Source: Rehaibacterium terrae (GTDB lineage Bacteria; Pseudomonadota; Gammaproteobacteria; Xanthomonadales; Xanthomonadaceae). From it: a DNA stretch of 64,000 nt. Position 1 is the first letter of the stretch, and the number at the start of each line of letters is the position of its first letter. The position numbers and the translations under genes were made by a program. This document shows positions 41,711 through 51,107 of this stretch, piece after piece. The stretch spans positions 1-64,000 of the forward strand of contig NZ_JACHHX010000001.1 of assembly GCF_014202935.1 (NCBI RefSeq). Direction: 5' to 3'. The notes under the pieces are model-generated. The model worked only from the letters and a program-made list of their open reading frames with translations, was not told where the DNA came from and made no database searches.

Positions 41711-44316
41711 GCCAGCAGACGGGCGAGCAGGTCGGCGCAGTCGCGCGAGGTGAGCTTGCCGTCGAGGCCGCGCAGGGTGTCGTGCGCCAGCGCGCGGCGC
41801 GGGCCGGCCAGGCGCTGCCAGGATTCGAAACTGCCGAGCAGGCGCGCGGCGACCTGCGGGTTGATCGCGTCGAGCCCGGGCAACTGCGCCGCCAGCAGGG
41901 CGTAGCCGGCGCCGTCGGCGCGGTGGAAGGCGACCGGGTTCATCCGCGCGAAGCTGCCGAGGATGGCGCGCACGCGGTTGGGGTTGGTCGGCGTCCACCA
42001 GTCGCTGGCGAGCAGCGCGCGCACGTCCTCGACCGCCTCGGGCTGCGGACGCGCGGCGACCAGGGTCAGCCACTTGTCGGTCACCAGCGGGTCGTGACGG
42101 TAGCGTTCGCGGAAGGCGGCGAGGGCGGCGTCCTTGCCCGGCGCGTCGAAGCGCACCAGGCAGCGCAGCGCGCCGAGCCGGTCGGTCATCACCGTCGCGG
42201 TGTCGAACTGCCGCTGCGCCAGGGCTTCATGCGGGTCGAGCCGCGCCAGCCAGCCCAGGCAGGCGTTGCGCAGCGTGCGCGCGGCCATCGCCGGGCCGTC
42301 GAGGCCGCCGGCGGCGAGGTCGGCGAGCGCGTGGTAGCGCCGTTCCAGCCGGTCGGCGTGATCCTCGGCGAGAAGGTCGAGCAGCTCCTCGCGGGCGGCG
42401 AGCAGGGCGTCGACGTCGATCTGCGGCACCTGGTCGGCCAGGGTGTCGAAGTCCGGCAGGGCGAGGCATTCGGCGACGAAGGCGGGATCGGCGGCATCGT
42501 CGTCGAGCAGGTCGCCGAGCGCGTCGCTCAAGGCCGCCTGCGCGGCGCGCGGATCGGCGAAGGTGCGCAGCATCACGCCGGTGGCCAGCCGCTGCAGCGC
42601 CTCCCAGCGGTTGAAGGCGTCGCGCTCGATGCGCGCCAGCCGGCCGAGCTGGGCCGGGGTGTAGGCGTAATCGAGCCGCACCGGGGCGGCGAAGCCCTGG
42701 TTGAACGCCGGCAACGGCTTGGCCGGCAGGCCGTCGAAGTGGATTTCGTGGACGTCGGCGGTCAGTTCGATCAGGTCGTCGCGCACCACGGCGTCGCCTT
42801 CGGCGGCGGCCGCGACCGGCTCGCCGTCGGGGCCGTAGAGCGCGAAGCGCAGCGGAATCAGCAGGGCCTGCTTGTCCGGCTGGCCCGGCGTCGGCGGGGT
42901 GTGCTGGCGGATGCGCAGGGTGTAGCGGCCGCGCATGGCGTCGTATTCGTCGTCGATGCGCAGTTGCGGGGTGCCGGCCTGCGCATACCAGCGCGCGAAC
43001 TGCGCCAGGTCGCGGCCGGACACGGCGGCGTGGGCGGCGAGGAAATCCTCCACGGTGGCGGCGCGGCCGTCGTTGTCGGCGAAGTAGCGGTCCATGCCGG
43101 CACGGAAGGTTTCCTCGCCGAGCAGGGTGTGCAGCATGCGCACGATCTCCGCGCCTTTCTCGTACACCGTGAGCGTGTAGAAGTTGTTGATCTCGCGGTA
43201 CTGCACCGGCCGCACCGGATGCGCCAGCGCGCCGGCGTCCTCAGCGAACTGGCGTCCGCGCAGCAGGCGCACGTCCTCGATGCGCTTGACCGCGCGCGAG
43301 TGCAGGTCGGCGGTGAACTCCTGGTCGCGGAAGACGGTGAGCCCTTCCTTAAGCGCGAGCTGGAACCAGTCGCGCAGGGTGACGCGGTTGCCCGACCAGT
43401 TGTGGAAATACTCGTGGCCGATCACCGATTCGACCGCGAGGTAGTCGGCATCGGTGGCGGTGTCCGGGTCGGCGAGGATGTAGCGGGCGTTGAAGATGTT
43501 CAGGCCCTTGTTCTCCATCGCGCCCATGGTGAAATCCTGCACGGCGACGATGTTGAACACGTCCAGATCGTAGGTGCGGCCGAAGCGCTGCTCGTCCCAG
43601 CGCAGCGCACGCTCGATGGCGTCGAGCGCGAAACCGCAGCGGCCGATGTCCTCCGGCGCCGCCCACACGGCCAGCCGCACCGCGCGCCCTTCGGCGGTGA
43701 CCAGGTCGCGGTGGATGCCTTCGAGCCGGCCCGCCACCAGCGCGAACAGATAGCAGGGCGTGGCGTGCGGGTTTTCCCACACGGCGTAGTGGCGGCCGTC
43801 GTCGAGCGTGCCGCGCTCGACCGGGTTGCCGTTGGCCAGCAGCACCGGGAAGCGCGCGCGGTCGGCGCGCAGGGTGACGCGCCAGGCCGACATCACGTCG
43901 GGCCGGTCGAGAAACCAGGTGATGCGGCGGAAGCCCTCGGCCTCGCATTGGGTGATCAGCAGGCCGCGGCTGGCGTACAGACCCTCCAGCCGGGTGTTGC
44001 GCGCCGGATGGATGCGCGCCCGCGTTTCCAGCACGCAAGGGCCGACGAGGCCGTGCACGGTGAGGCTCTCGCCATCGAGCGCATAGCGTGCCGGTGGCAG
44101 CGGCTGGCCATCCACCGCGATGTCCAGCAGCGCCAGCTCCTCGCCGTCCAGCCGCAGCGGCGCGCCCGGCGCGTATGACTCGCCGGGCGTCAGTTCCAGC
44201 CGCGCCGCGACCACGGTGTCGTCCAGGTCGAGGTCGAAGGCCAGCTCGGTGCGGACGATGCGCCAGGCGGGCGGGCGGTAGTCGGCGAGGCGGACGATGC
44301 GGGCGTCTTCGGTCAT
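41707..44316 (-). CDS. pepN: Aminopeptidase N
   Basis: An 869-residue M1-family zinc aminopeptidase that removes N-terminal residues from peptides in the cytoplasm. The substrate-anchor GAMENKGLNIF and zinc motif HEYFHNWSGNR followed by LKEGLTVFRDQEF (HExxH-x18-E) are present, as are the later C-terminal helical domains. Length matches E. coli PepN (870). The ATG at 44316 (MTEDARIVRLADYRPP) was chosen; the frame stays open for 400 codons upstream by chance. Confidence 0.96.
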   Translation of the reverse strand: MTEDARIVRLADYRPPAWRIVRTELAFDLDLDDTVVAARLELTPGESYAPGAPLRLDGEELALLDIAVDGQPLPPARYALDGESLTVHGLVGPCVLETRARIHPARNTRLEGLYASRGLLITQCEAEGFRRITWFLDRPDVMSAWRVTLRADRARFPVLLANGNPVERGTLDDGRHYAVWENPHATPCYLFALVAGRLEGIHRDLVTAEGRAVRLAVWAAPEDIGRCGFALDAIERALRWDEQRFGRTYDLDVFNIVAVQDFTMGAMENKGLNIFNARYILADPDTATDADYLAVESVIGHEYFHNWSGNRVTLRDWFQLALKEGLTVFRDQEFTADLHSRAVKRIEDVRLLRGRQFAEDAGALAHPVRPVQYREINNFYTLTVYEKGAEIVRMLHTLLGEETFRAGMDRYFADNDGRAATVEDFLAAHAAVSGRDLAQFARWYAQAGTPQLRIDDEYDAMRGRYTLRIRQHTPPTPGQPDKQALLIPLRFALYGPDGEPVAAAAEGDAVVRDDLIELTADVHEIHFDGLPAKPLPAFNQGFAAPVRLDYAYTPAQLGRLARIERDAFNRWEALQRLATGVMLRTFADPRAAQAALSDALGDLLDDDAADPAFVAECLALPDFDTLADQVPQIDVDALLAAREELLDLLAEDHADRLERRYHALADLAAGGLDGPAMAARTLRNACLGWLARLDPHEALAQRQFDTATVMTDRLGALRCLVRFDAPGKDAALAAFRERYRHDPLVTDKWLTLVAARPQPEAVEDVRALLASDWWTPTNPNRVRAILGSFARMNPVAFHRADGAGYALLAAQLPGLDAINPQVAARLLGSFESWQRLAGPRRALAHDTLRGLDGKLTSRDCADLLARLLA

Positions 44317-44398
44317 GGTCGGCGAGTGCGTGGCGTGAGCCGTCAAGGCTAACTCAAGCGGGGTTTCGGGATCGCGGGAATCGCGCGAGCACAGGATC

Positions 44399-44480
44399 CT
44401 CGTCCCCGCGAAAGCGCGGACCCGGTGACTTTCCCGGTCACCGATAAGCACGGGATTCCCGCTTTCGCGGGAATGACGAC
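44399..44480. repeat. Cluster of three palindromes incl. dRS3-like element
   Basis: The divergent pepN/dehydratase gap holds GTCCCCGCG/CGCGGAC-type and GGTGAC/GTCACC-type hairpins, then a perfect ATTCCC-N8-GGGAAT element at 44455-44474. The pieces resemble the flanks of the single copies elsewhere, as if two elements had inserted head to head. Confidence 0.6.
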
Positions 44481-44517
44481 TATGCTTCGAAGGCCTTTCG
44501 ACCCCAACGCCCGACCC

Positions 44518-45492
44518 ATGGACCCCACCACCCACCGCCCCACTCTCGACGACATCCACGCCGCCGCCGCGCGCATCGCGCCGCACGCGCAGCTCACCCC
44601 GGTGCTGCGCTCGCGCTCCTTGGACGCGCTGGCCGGCTGCGAGCTGCATTTCAAGTGCGAGAACCTGCAGCGAGTCGGCGCCTTCAAGTTCCGCGGGGCG
44701 GTCAATGCGGTGTTCTCGCTGAGCGACGAGGAAGCCGCGCGCGGCGTGGTCACGCAGAGCTCCGGCAACCACGGCGCGGCGGTCGCGTTGGCCTGCCGAC
44801 TGCGCGGCATTCCCGCAACGGTGGTGGTGCCGCACAACGCGCCGAGGATCAAGTTGGCGGCGATCCACGCGTTCGGCGCCCGCATCGTGCCCTGCGAGGT
44901 GAACCAGGCCGCACGCGACGCCGCCACCGCGCAGGTGCTGGCCGAGACCGGCGGCCGCCTGATCCATCCGTTCAACGACGCCCGCGTGATCGCCGGGCAA
45001 GGCACCGCCACGCTGGAGCTGCTGCATCACGCGCCCGGGCTGGACACGCTGATCGCGCCGGTCAGCGGCGGCGGCCTGCTCTCGGGCACGGCGCTGGCGG
45101 CGCACGGCATCGAGTCGGGCATCCGCGTGCTCGGCGCCGAACCGGAAGGCGCGCGCGACGCCCACGATTCGCTCGCAGCCGGCGAGCGCATCACCGGCCG
45201 CGTCGCCGACACCGTCTGCGACGGTCTGCGGGCCGAGCTCGGCCCGCTCACCTTCCGCATCCTGCGCGAGCACGTCGAGGACATCCTGCTCGCCGGCGAG
45301 GCCGAGATCATCGCCGCCATGCGGCTGGTCTGGGACCGGCTGAAGCTGGTGATCGAGCCGAGCGCGGCGGTGCCGCTGGCGACGATCCTGAAAAACCCCG
45401 AGCGGTTCCGCGGCCGCCGCGTCGGCGTGATCCTGTCCGGCGGCAACGTCGATCTGGACGCGCTGCCGGCGCTGTTCGCGCGCGCCGGCTGA
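44518..45492 (+). CDS. PLP-dependent threonine/serine dehydratase-like enzyme
   Basis: A 324-residue fold-type II PLP enzyme. The Schiff-base lysine is Lys57 in GAFKFRGA, SSGNHGAAVA is the phosphate/substrate loop, and SGGGLLSG the glycine-rich PLP-binding loop. It lacks the C-terminal regulatory ACT-like domain of IlvA, so it is of the catabolic threonine dehydratase, serine racemase or hydroxyaspartate ammonia-lyase type. Which substrate it uses cannot be told. The ATG at 44518 gives the normal family N-terminus; an ATG 36 bp upstream is possible. Confidence 0.88.
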   Translation: MDPTTHRPTLDDIHAAAARIAPHAQLTPVLRSRSLDALAGCELHFKCENLQRVGAFKFRGAVNAVFSLSDEEAARGVVTQSSGNHGAAVALACRLRGIPATVVVPHNAPRIKLAAIHAFGARIVPCEVNQAARDAATAQVLAETGGRLIHPFNDARVIAGQGTATLELLHHAPGLDTLIAPVSGGGLLSGTALAAHGIESGIRVLGAEPEGARDAHDSLAAGERITGRVADTVCDGLRAELGPLTFRILREHVEDILLAGEAEIIAAMRLVWDRLKLVIEPSAAVPLATILKNPERFRGRRVGVILSGGNVDLDALPALFARAG

Positions 45493-45509
45493 GCCGGCTT
45501 CAGCCGGCG
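45483..45509. terminator. Hairpin enclosing both stop codons of a convergent pair
   Basis: A 10-bp perfect stem, 45483-45492 with 45500-45509, loop 7 nt. The left arm ends in the TGA of the dehydratase gene and the right arm begins with the stop of the opposite gene. Same design as at 41679-41710. Confidence 0.5.
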
Positions 45510-45958
45510 GCGTCGGGCAGCAGCCGCACCAGATAGTCGGCGCGGGCCAGGTCGGCATCGCTGGCGCTGAGCACGGTGGCGACGTAGGCGTCGCGCTCGA
45601 AGCCGATCACTTCCAGATCCCAGACGCAGAACGACTCGCCGTCGCGCGCGGCGCGCCAGTCGCCGCCACCGTGTGGGCGCACGAAGACACGCAGCGGCAG
45701 CTCGTTCTCGCGGTCCCACCAGGCCAACACGAGGTAATCGCAGTCGCGGCCGCGATGCAGGATCAGAAAGCCCACCCCCAGCCGGCCCGGGGCCAGCGGC
45801 GGCTGCGGCAGCGCCGCCTCGGCCAGCGCCAGCGCGGTGCCGAAGCCGGCCTCGTCCGGCCAGAGGCCGTCGACGCTGATCTCGTAGTGCTTGAGCATCC
45901 AGCCACCGAGGTCGCGAAGACCCAGGCAGCGGCGCGGACGGGGCCGGTAGGCGTGCAT
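45500..45958 (-). CDS. Conserved hypothetical protein at the end of the bio operon
   Basis: A 152-residue soluble protein with no signal peptide or membrane segment and no motif I recognise. It is mixed alpha/beta and rich in Trp/Tyr/Asp in the middle (YLVLAWWDRENELPLRVFVRP). It begins 15 bp after the bioC stop on the same strand, so it is probably transcribed with the biotin genes, but nothing ties it to biotin chemistry. Confidence 0.7.
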   Translation of the reverse strand: MHAYRPRPRRCLGLRDLGGWMLKHYEISVDGLWPDEAGFGTALALAEAALPQPPLAPGRLGVGFLILHRGRDCDYLVLAWWDRENELPLRVFVRPHGGGDWRAARDGESFCVWDLEVIGFERDAYVATVLSASDADLARADYLVRLLPDAAG

Positions 45959-45973
45959 GAGGGGGATTCTGCC

Positions 45974-46852
45974 TCAACCCGGTTTGCGACGGATCGGAAT
46001 CGCCGACAGCGGCACGGCGGCGATGTCGGCGCCGGCCTCGCGGCGCGGGGCGCCGGGCGCAGGGCCCCAGGCCTGGGCGTAGATCACCTCCCAGGTGCTC
46101 GGCAGCGCGCCGTCGCGACGCAACGGCTCGTAGGCGGCGGCGGCGCGGGCGAAGCGGGCCTTGCCGGTGAGCGTGCGGCGGCGGCCGGCGAGCGCGTTGG
46201 TGGCGCCGATGGCGCGCAGCTCGCGCATCAGCGCCGGCAGGTCGGGATAGGTGAGGGTGAAGCGGTCCTGGTCGAGCACCGGGTCACGGAAGCCGGCCTG
46301 GATCAGCGCGTCGCCGACCTGTTGGATGTGCGCGAACGGGCTGACGTGCGGCACCTGGTCGGCGGCGGCGAAGGCCTCACGCAATTCGCCCAGCGTGCGC
46401 GGGCCGAAGGTGGAGAACAGCAGCAGCCCGCCCGGCTTGAGCACGCGGCGGAAGCCGGCCAGCGTCGCCGGCAGGTCGTCCACCCATTGCAGGCAGAGGC
46501 TGGAGAAGATCAGGTCCACGCTGGCGTCGGCGAGCGGCAGCGCCGCGGCATCGGCGCACACGCGCCGGAACGGCCGCCACCAGGCGGATTTTTTCTTCGC
46601 CTGGCGCAGCATCGGCAGGGCGAGGTCGAGCGCGACCACCTGCGCCTTTGGCCAGCGCTTCTTCATCGCGGCCGAGGCGCGACCCGGGCCGGCACCGATG
46701 TCGAGCACCACCTGCGGTACGCGCCCGTCGAGGTAGTCGAGCGATTCGAGCAGGCGCGATTCGACCTCCTTCTGCAGGGCGGCGGCGGCCTCGTAGCTCG
46801 GCGCGGCGCGGCCGAAGGCGTGCTTGAGGTGGCGGAGGTCGAAGGTGGGCAT
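45974..46852 (-). CDS. bioC: Malonyl-ACP O-methyltransferase BioC
   Basis: A 292-residue SAM-dependent methyltransferase. Motif I VVLDIGAGPGRAS (about 48-60) and LPLADASVDLIFSSLCLQWV followed by FRRVLKPGGLLLFSTFG are typical of BioC, which methylates malonyl-ACP to start pimeloyl synthesis. The gap to bioH contains repeats; the bio gene context makes the assignment firm. Confidence 0.93.
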   Translation of the reverse strand: MPTFDLRHLKHAFGRAAPSYEAAAALQKEVESRLLESLDYLDGRVPQVVLDIGAGPGRASAAMKKRWPKAQVVALDLALPMLRQAKKKSAWWRPFRRVCADAAALPLADASVDLIFSSLCLQWVDDLPATLAGFRRVLKPGGLLLFSTFGPRTLGELREAFAAADQVPHVSPFAHIQQVGDALIQAGFRDPVLDQDRFTLTYPDLPALMRELRAIGATNALAGRRRTLTGKARFARAAAAYEPLRRDGALPSTWEVIYAQAWGPAPGAPRREAGADIAAVPLSAIPIRRKPG

Positions 46853-46897
46853 GGGTGGCTGAAGGCTGGAGCCGGCGTGAGGACGCTGTGCTTTGAA

Positions 46898-47044
46898 GCC
46901 CTCCCCTTCAAGGGGAGGGCTGGGTGGGGATGGTGTTTACGCTCCCGTGCGGCACGGCCTCCACCACCCCCACCCCGGCCCTCCCCCTGAGGGGGAGGGA
47001 GAAGCGCGTGGGCCCTCCCCCTGAGGGGGAGGAAGAAGCGCGTG
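46898..47044. repeat. C-rich hairpins with a 34-bp tandem duplication between bioH and bioC
   Basis: A 10-bp hairpin (46898-46907/46911-46920) of GCCCTCCCC type is followed by two tandem 34-bp units, 46977-47010 and 47011-47044, identical except for one base. Each holds a CCTCCCCC/GGGGGAGG palindrome. They lie within the bio operon and could attenuate or stabilise the bioC part of the transcript. Confidence 0.75.
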
Positions 47045-47047
47045 CGC

Positions 47048-47815
47048 TCACGGCGCGAACTCCGCGGCGAAGGACTCGATCGCCATGGCGATCTGGTCCT
47101 GATGGGTGAGGAAGGGCGCGTGGCCGCCGCCGTCGATGCGCAGGAAGCGGGCGTCGGCGGCCAGTGTGGCGGCCGCCTGCATCGCCTGCCAGTGCACCAG
47201 CCGGTCGCGGCGGCCGGCGATCCACAGACTGGGCACGGCGAGCTCCGGCAGGCGCTCGCGCAGGTCGCATTCGTCGAGCAGGCGCAGGCCTTCATGCAGC
47301 ACCTGCGGGGCCGGCTCGCCGCGCTCGAAGACGTGCTCGCGCAGGCGGCGCAGCTCCTCGCGCATATGGTCGGAGCCATGCGCTTCGAGTGCGAGGAAGC
47401 GGTCGATGGTGGCGTGGTAATCGGCGCGCAGGCCGTCGCCGAACTGGCGGAACACCGACCCATCCACGCCCTGCGGCCAGTCGGGGCCGGCGACGAAGCG
47501 CGGACTGGCGCAGAGCATGACCAGCCCGCGCGCCTGCCACGGCTGCGCCAGCGCCGCCTGCAGCGCGACCAGCCCGCCCAGCGACCAGCCCAGCCACAGC
47601 GCCGGCGGCGTGGCAGCGGCGATGCGTCGCGCGATGTCGGCGAGGTCGAGCCGGCCCTCGCGCTCGGGGCTGCGGCCGTGGCCGGGCAGGTCGACCAGAT
47701 GCAGGGTGAAGCGCGCCGCCAGCCGCTCGGCCAGCGGCGCGAAGATGCCCGAATGCATCGCCCAGCCGTGGATCAGCACCAGCGCGGGGCCATGGCCGCG
47801 GGTTTCGATATGCAT
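47048..47815 (-). CDS. bioH: Pimeloyl-ACP methyl ester carboxylesterase BioH
   Basis: A 255-residue alpha/beta-hydrolase that removes the methyl group from pimeloyl-ACP methyl ester, ending the BioC/FabB cycle. LVLIHGWAMHSGIF, the nucleophile GWSLGG (Ser78) and the histidine of GGGHAPFLTHQ (about residue 232) align with E. coli BioH (Ser82, His235). It starts 4 bp after bioF. Confidence 0.94.
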   Translation of the reverse strand: MHIETRGHGPALVLIHGWAMHSGIFAPLAERLAARFTLHLVDLPGHGRSPEREGRLDLADIARRIAAATPPALWLGWSLGGLVALQAALAQPWQARGLVMLCASPRFVAGPDWPQGVDGSVFRQFGDGLRADYHATIDRFLALEAHGSDHMREELRRLREHVFERGEPAPQVLHEGLRLLDECDLRERLPELAVPSLWIAGRRDRLVHWQAMQAAATLAADARFLRIDGGGHAPFLTHQDQIAMAIESFAAEFAP

Positions 47816-47819
47816 GCGC

Positions 47820-48992
47820 TCAGTGCTCCACGATGCCGGCCAGCGCCACGAGCAGCGCGTCGATATCGGCCTCCGCGTGCGCGGCCGAGAGCGTGATGCG
47901 CAGCCGCGCGCTGCCCTCGGGCACGCTCGGCGGGCGGATCGCGGCGACGCGGAAGCCGGCGACGTCGAGCGCGGCGGAGGCGGCCAGCGTGCGGGCGTTG
48001 TCGCCGAGCACGAGCGGCTGGATCGGCGTATCCGACGGCAGCAGCGGCAGGCCGCGCCGCGCCGCGCCCTCGCGGAAGCGGGCGATGTGGGCGCGCAGTT
48101 TTTCGCGCCGCCAGCCGTCGTCGCGGGCGGCGCGCAGGTTGGCGCGCATCGCGGCGGCCAGCGCCGGCGGGGTGGCGGTGGTGTAGATGTAGGGGCGCGC
48201 GGTCTGCAGCAAATGGTCGATGAGCGCGTCGCTGCCGAGCAGCGCGGCGCCGTAGCCGCCGAGCGCCTTGCCGAAGGTGACCAGCAGCAGCGGCACCTCG
48301 CGCGGGCCGAGGCCGGCGGCGGCGACGCTGCCGCGCCCGCGCTCGCCGAGCACGCCGACGCCGTGGGCATCGTCGATGTACAGCAGCGCGTCCTCGCGCG
48401 CGGCGAGGGCGGCCAGTTCGCGCAGCGGCGCGACGTCGCCGTCCATGCTGAACACGCCGTCGCTGGCGAGCAGCGCCAGTCCGCGCTCGTGCGCGGCGAG
48501 CAGGCGCGCGGCGGTTTCGATGTCGCCATGCGGGTAGCGGCGCAGCACGCAGCCGGCCAGGCGCGCGCCGTCGATCAGGCTGGCGTGGTTGAGCCTGTCC
48601 TGCAGGCAGAGGTCGTCGCGCCCGAGCAGGCTCTGGAGGACGGCGAGGTTGGCGGCGAAACCGCTGCCGAGCACCAGCGCACGCGGCCAGCCGAGCCAGT
48701 CGGCCAGTTCGCGCTCGAGCGCGGCGTGTTCGGCGTGGTGGCCGCAGACCAGGTGCGAGGCGACGCCGCCGACGCCGTGCGCCGCGGCGGCCTCGCGCAG
48801 CGCGGCGACGGCGGCGGGATTCGCCGCCAGGCCGAGGTAGTCGTTGCCGCTGAAGTCGAGCAGCCGGCGGCCGTCGATCTCGATGCGCGCGCCCTCGCGC
48901 CGGCTCACCGTGTGCAGGCGGCGCACCGCGTCGCGCGCCACGCGCTCGCGTGCGGCGGCGGCGAGGCGTTCGCCCGGCGACACCCGCGGCAT
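47820..48992 (-). CDS. bioF: 8-amino-7-oxononanoate synthase BioF
   Basis: A 390-residue PLP enzyme joining pimeloyl-ACP and alanine. [28 protein letters not shown] and the PLP lysine in [16 protein letters not shown] are present. The ATG at 48992 ([10 protein letters not shown]) is preferred over 49052 because the earlier codons lie within bioB; the spacing to the bioB stop is then 7 bp. Confidence 0.95.
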   Translation of the reverse strand: MPRVSPGERLAAAARERVARDAVRRLHTVSRREGARIEIDGRRLLDFSGNDYLGLAANPAAVAALREAAAAHGVGGVASHLVCGHHAEHAALERELADWLGWPRALVLGSGFAANLAVLQSLLGRDDLCLQDRLNHASLIDGARLAGCVLRRYPHGDIETAARLLAAHERGLALLASDGVFSMDGDVAPLRELAALAAREDALLYIDDAHGVGVLGERGRGSVAAAGLGPREVPLLLVTFGKALGGYGAALLGSDALIDHLLQTARPYIYTTATPPALAAAMRANLRAARDDGWRREKLRAHIARFREGAARRGLPLLPSDTPIQPLVLGDNARTLAASAALDVAGFRVAAIRPPSVPEGSARLRITLSAAHAEADIDALLVALAGIVEH

Positions 48993-48999
48993 GGCGCGA

Positions 49000-50049
49000 T
49001 CAGGCGGCGCAGGCGCAGCCGCCGCCGCAACCGCCGGCCGGCGCGTCGGCAAGCAGGTCGGCGTGGACGGTGCCGCTCTCCTGCGTCACCGCCATCGGCC
49101 TGAGGCCGAGGCGGGCGAACAGCGCCTGGTCGCGCTCGACGTCGGGGTTGCCGGTGGTCAGCAGCTTCTCGCCGTAGAAGATCGAGTTGGCGCCGGCGAG
49201 GAAGCACAGCGCCTGCAGCTCGTCGCTCATCGTCTCGCGCCCGGCCGACAGCCGCACCATCGACTTCGGCATCAGGATGCGCGCCACCGCGATGGTGCGG
49301 ACGAACTCGAACGGGTCGAGCTCGGCCGTGCCATGCAGCGGCGTGCCCTCGACCTGCACCAGCCGGTTGATCGGCACCGAGTCGGGGTGCGCCGGCAGGT
49401 TGGCCAGCGCCTGCAACAGGCCGGCGCGCTGGCCGCGCGACTCGCCCATGCCGACGATGCCGCCACAGCAGGTCTTCAGGCCGGCCTCGCGGACGTGGCC
49501 GAGCGTGTCCAGGCGATCCTGGTACTCGCGGGTGTGGATGATCTCGCCGTAGAACTCGGGCGCGGTGTCGAGGTTGTGGTTGTAGTAGTCCAGGCCCGCC
49601 GCGCGCAGCGCGCGCGCCTGCTCGCCGCTGAGCATGCCCAGGGTGGCGCAGGTCTCCAGCCCCAGCGCCTTCACCCCGGCGATCATGGCCGCGAGCTTGG
49701 GGATGTCCCGGTCCTTGGGCGAGCGCCAGGCCGCACCCATGCAGAAACGGGTGGCGCCGGCGGCCTTGGCGGCCCTGGCCTTCTCGATGACGGCCTCGGC
49801 GTCCATCAGCTTCTGCGCCTGCACGCCGGTGTGGTAGCGCGCCGCCTGCGGGCAGTAGCCGCAGTCCTCCGGGCAGCCGCCGGTCTTGATCGACAGCAGC
49901 GTGGACACCTGCACCTCGGCCGGGTCGAAATGCGCGCGGTGCACCGAGGCGGCGCGGTGCAGCAGCTCGGTGAAGGGCAGCTCGAACAGGGCGAGGACTT
50001 CCTCGCGGCGCCAGTCGTGGCGGAGCTCGGGAACGGCGGCGGTTGCCAT
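49000..50049 (-). CDS. bioB: Biotin synthase BioB
   Basis: A 349-residue radical-SAM enzyme that inserts sulfur into dethiobiotin. The 4Fe-4S motif C-x3-C-x2-C (Cys59, Cys63, Cys66 in [17 protein letters not shown]), the [13 protein letters not shown] block and [12 protein letters not shown] are intact. The C-terminus carries a Gly/Cys-rich tail (GGCGGGCACAA). First gene of bioBFHC. Confidence 0.96.
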   Translation of the reverse strand: MATAAVPELRHDWRREEVLALFELPFTELLHRAASVHRAHFDPAEVQVSTLLSIKTGGCPEDCGYCPQAARYHTGVQAQKLMDAEAVIEKARAAKAAGATRFCMGAAWRSPKDRDIPKLAAMIAGVKALGLETCATLGMLSGEQARALRAAGLDYYNHNLDTAPEFYGEIIHTREYQDRLDTLGHVREAGLKTCCGGIVGMGESRGQRAGLLQALANLPAHPDSVPINRLVQVEGTPLHGTAELDPFEFVRTIAVARILMPKSMVRLSAGRETMSDELQALCFLAGANSIFYGEKLLTTGNPDVERDQALFARLGLRPMAVTQESGTVHADLLADAPAGGCGGGCACAA

Positions 50050-50079
50050 GACGGCCTCGGCGGCGGATAAAGTGCGGCA

Positions 50080-50108
50080 AGTCTGGGAAGGGGACGCCCC
50101 CCTGTCAA
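50080..50108 (-). promoter_or_regulatory. Candidate promoter of the bio operon
   Basis: On the minus strand TTGACA (50108-50103) and CAGACT (50085-50080) are separated by 17 bp, upstream of bioB. The -35 is perfect and the -10 poor (three of six). The spacer contains a G-run/C-run palindrome. I see no BirA operator of the E. coli type. Confidence 0.4.
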
Positions 50109-50138
50109 CCGAACGCCCACGGATGGAGTTGACGGCCG

Positions 50139-50873
50139 ATGACCCTCCGCATCGCCCGCCTCGGTGCCCGCCTCGGTGCCCGCCTCGGTGACCGCCTCGG
50201 CCGCTGGCTGCTGCCGCCGCGCTGTCTGATCTGCGGCGAATCTGGCACCAACGGCCGCGATATCTGCGCCATCTGCGCCGAAACCCTGCCCTGGAACCGG
50301 GTCGCCTGCCCCTGCTGCGCGCTGCCCCTGCCGGCCCCGGCGCCGGCCTGCGGGCGCTGTCTGAAGAAACCGCCGCCGTTCGCCGCCACGGTGGCCGCCT
50401 TCGCCTACGGCTTTCCGGTGGACCGGCTGCTGCCGCGCTTCAAGTTCCACGGCGACCTCGCTGCCGGCCGCGCACTGGCGCGCGGGCTGCTCGACATGGC
50501 CCGCCACGCCGACCGCCCGCAGGCGCTGATCCCGGTGCCGCTGCACCCGCGCCGGCTGCGCGAGCGCGGCTACAACCAGGCACTGGAACTGGCCCGGCCG
50601 GTCGGCCGGGCGCTCGGGATTGCGCTGCGCGGCGACGCGCTGGCACGGGTGCGCGAAACCGCCGCGCAAACCGAACTCGGCGCGCTGGCGCGACGGCGCA
50701 ACGTGCGGCGCGCGTTCGAAGTCCGCGCCGGCACACTGCCGCCGCACGTCGCCCTGGTGGACGACGTGATGACCACCGGCGCCACCCTCGCCGAATGCGC
50801 GGCCGCGCTGCGCCGCGCCGGGGTGGCGCGGGTGGACGTGTGGGTGGCGGCGCGCGCGCCGGCGCGGCGCTGA
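50139..50873 (+). CDS. ComF-family phosphoribosyltransferase-like protein
   Basis: A 244-residue ComF/GntX protein. An N-terminal zinc-ribbon with paired cysteines (CLIC, CAIC, CPCC, CGRC; about 30-75) precedes a type I phosphoribosyltransferase domain with the PRPP loop [17 protein letters not shown] near residue 205. ComF takes part in DNA uptake in competent bacteria. The first 20 residues come from a 12-bp tandem repeat (ARLG units). It is divergent from bioB, as in many Xanthomonadales. Confidence 0.9.
   Translation: MTLRIARLGARLGARLGDRLGRWLLPPRCLICGESGTNGRDICAICAETLPWNRVACPCCALPLPAPAPACGRCLKKPPPFAATVAAFAYGFPVDRLLPRFKFHGDLAAGRALARGLLDMARHADRPQALIPVPLHPRRLRERGYNQALELARPVGRALGIALRGDALARVRETAAQTELGALARRRNVRRAFEVRAGTLPPHVALVDDVMTTGATLAECAAALRRAGVARVDVWVAARAPARR
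50154..50201 (+). repeat. Four in-frame 12-bp tandem repeats at the comF 5' end
   Basis: Units at 50154, 50166 and 50178 are identical (GCCCGCCTCGGT) and a fourth differs at two bases. They encode [16 protein letters not shown] just after the start. Because 12 is a multiple of three, copy-number change would lengthen or shorten the N-terminus without a frameshift. Confidence 0.85.
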
Positions 50874-51107
50874 CTCACTGCGCGGGCCTGGGAATGTCGG
50901 CCTTCGGATCGCGCCCGGAGCCGATCACCGCCTTCCGCCTCTGCACCGGGGTGCCGGCAGGGCGAGACAGGCGATCGGCAGGCGCATGGGGACGCTCCGG
51001 AAAGGGAGCGCGCTGTAGCGCACCCCCGCCGCGCCCCCGCCGGCCGGCAGTCATGTCCGCGCCAGGCCGTGCCGCTGGCGCGACGAAAGCCCGCCGCCGC
51101 TGCCGGA

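Noticed and set aside
50020-50138. BirA operator or biotin-responsive riboswitch before bioB
   Set aside because: No TTGTAAACC-type inverted repeat or recognisable structured leader was found; only a promoter-like pair of hexamers.
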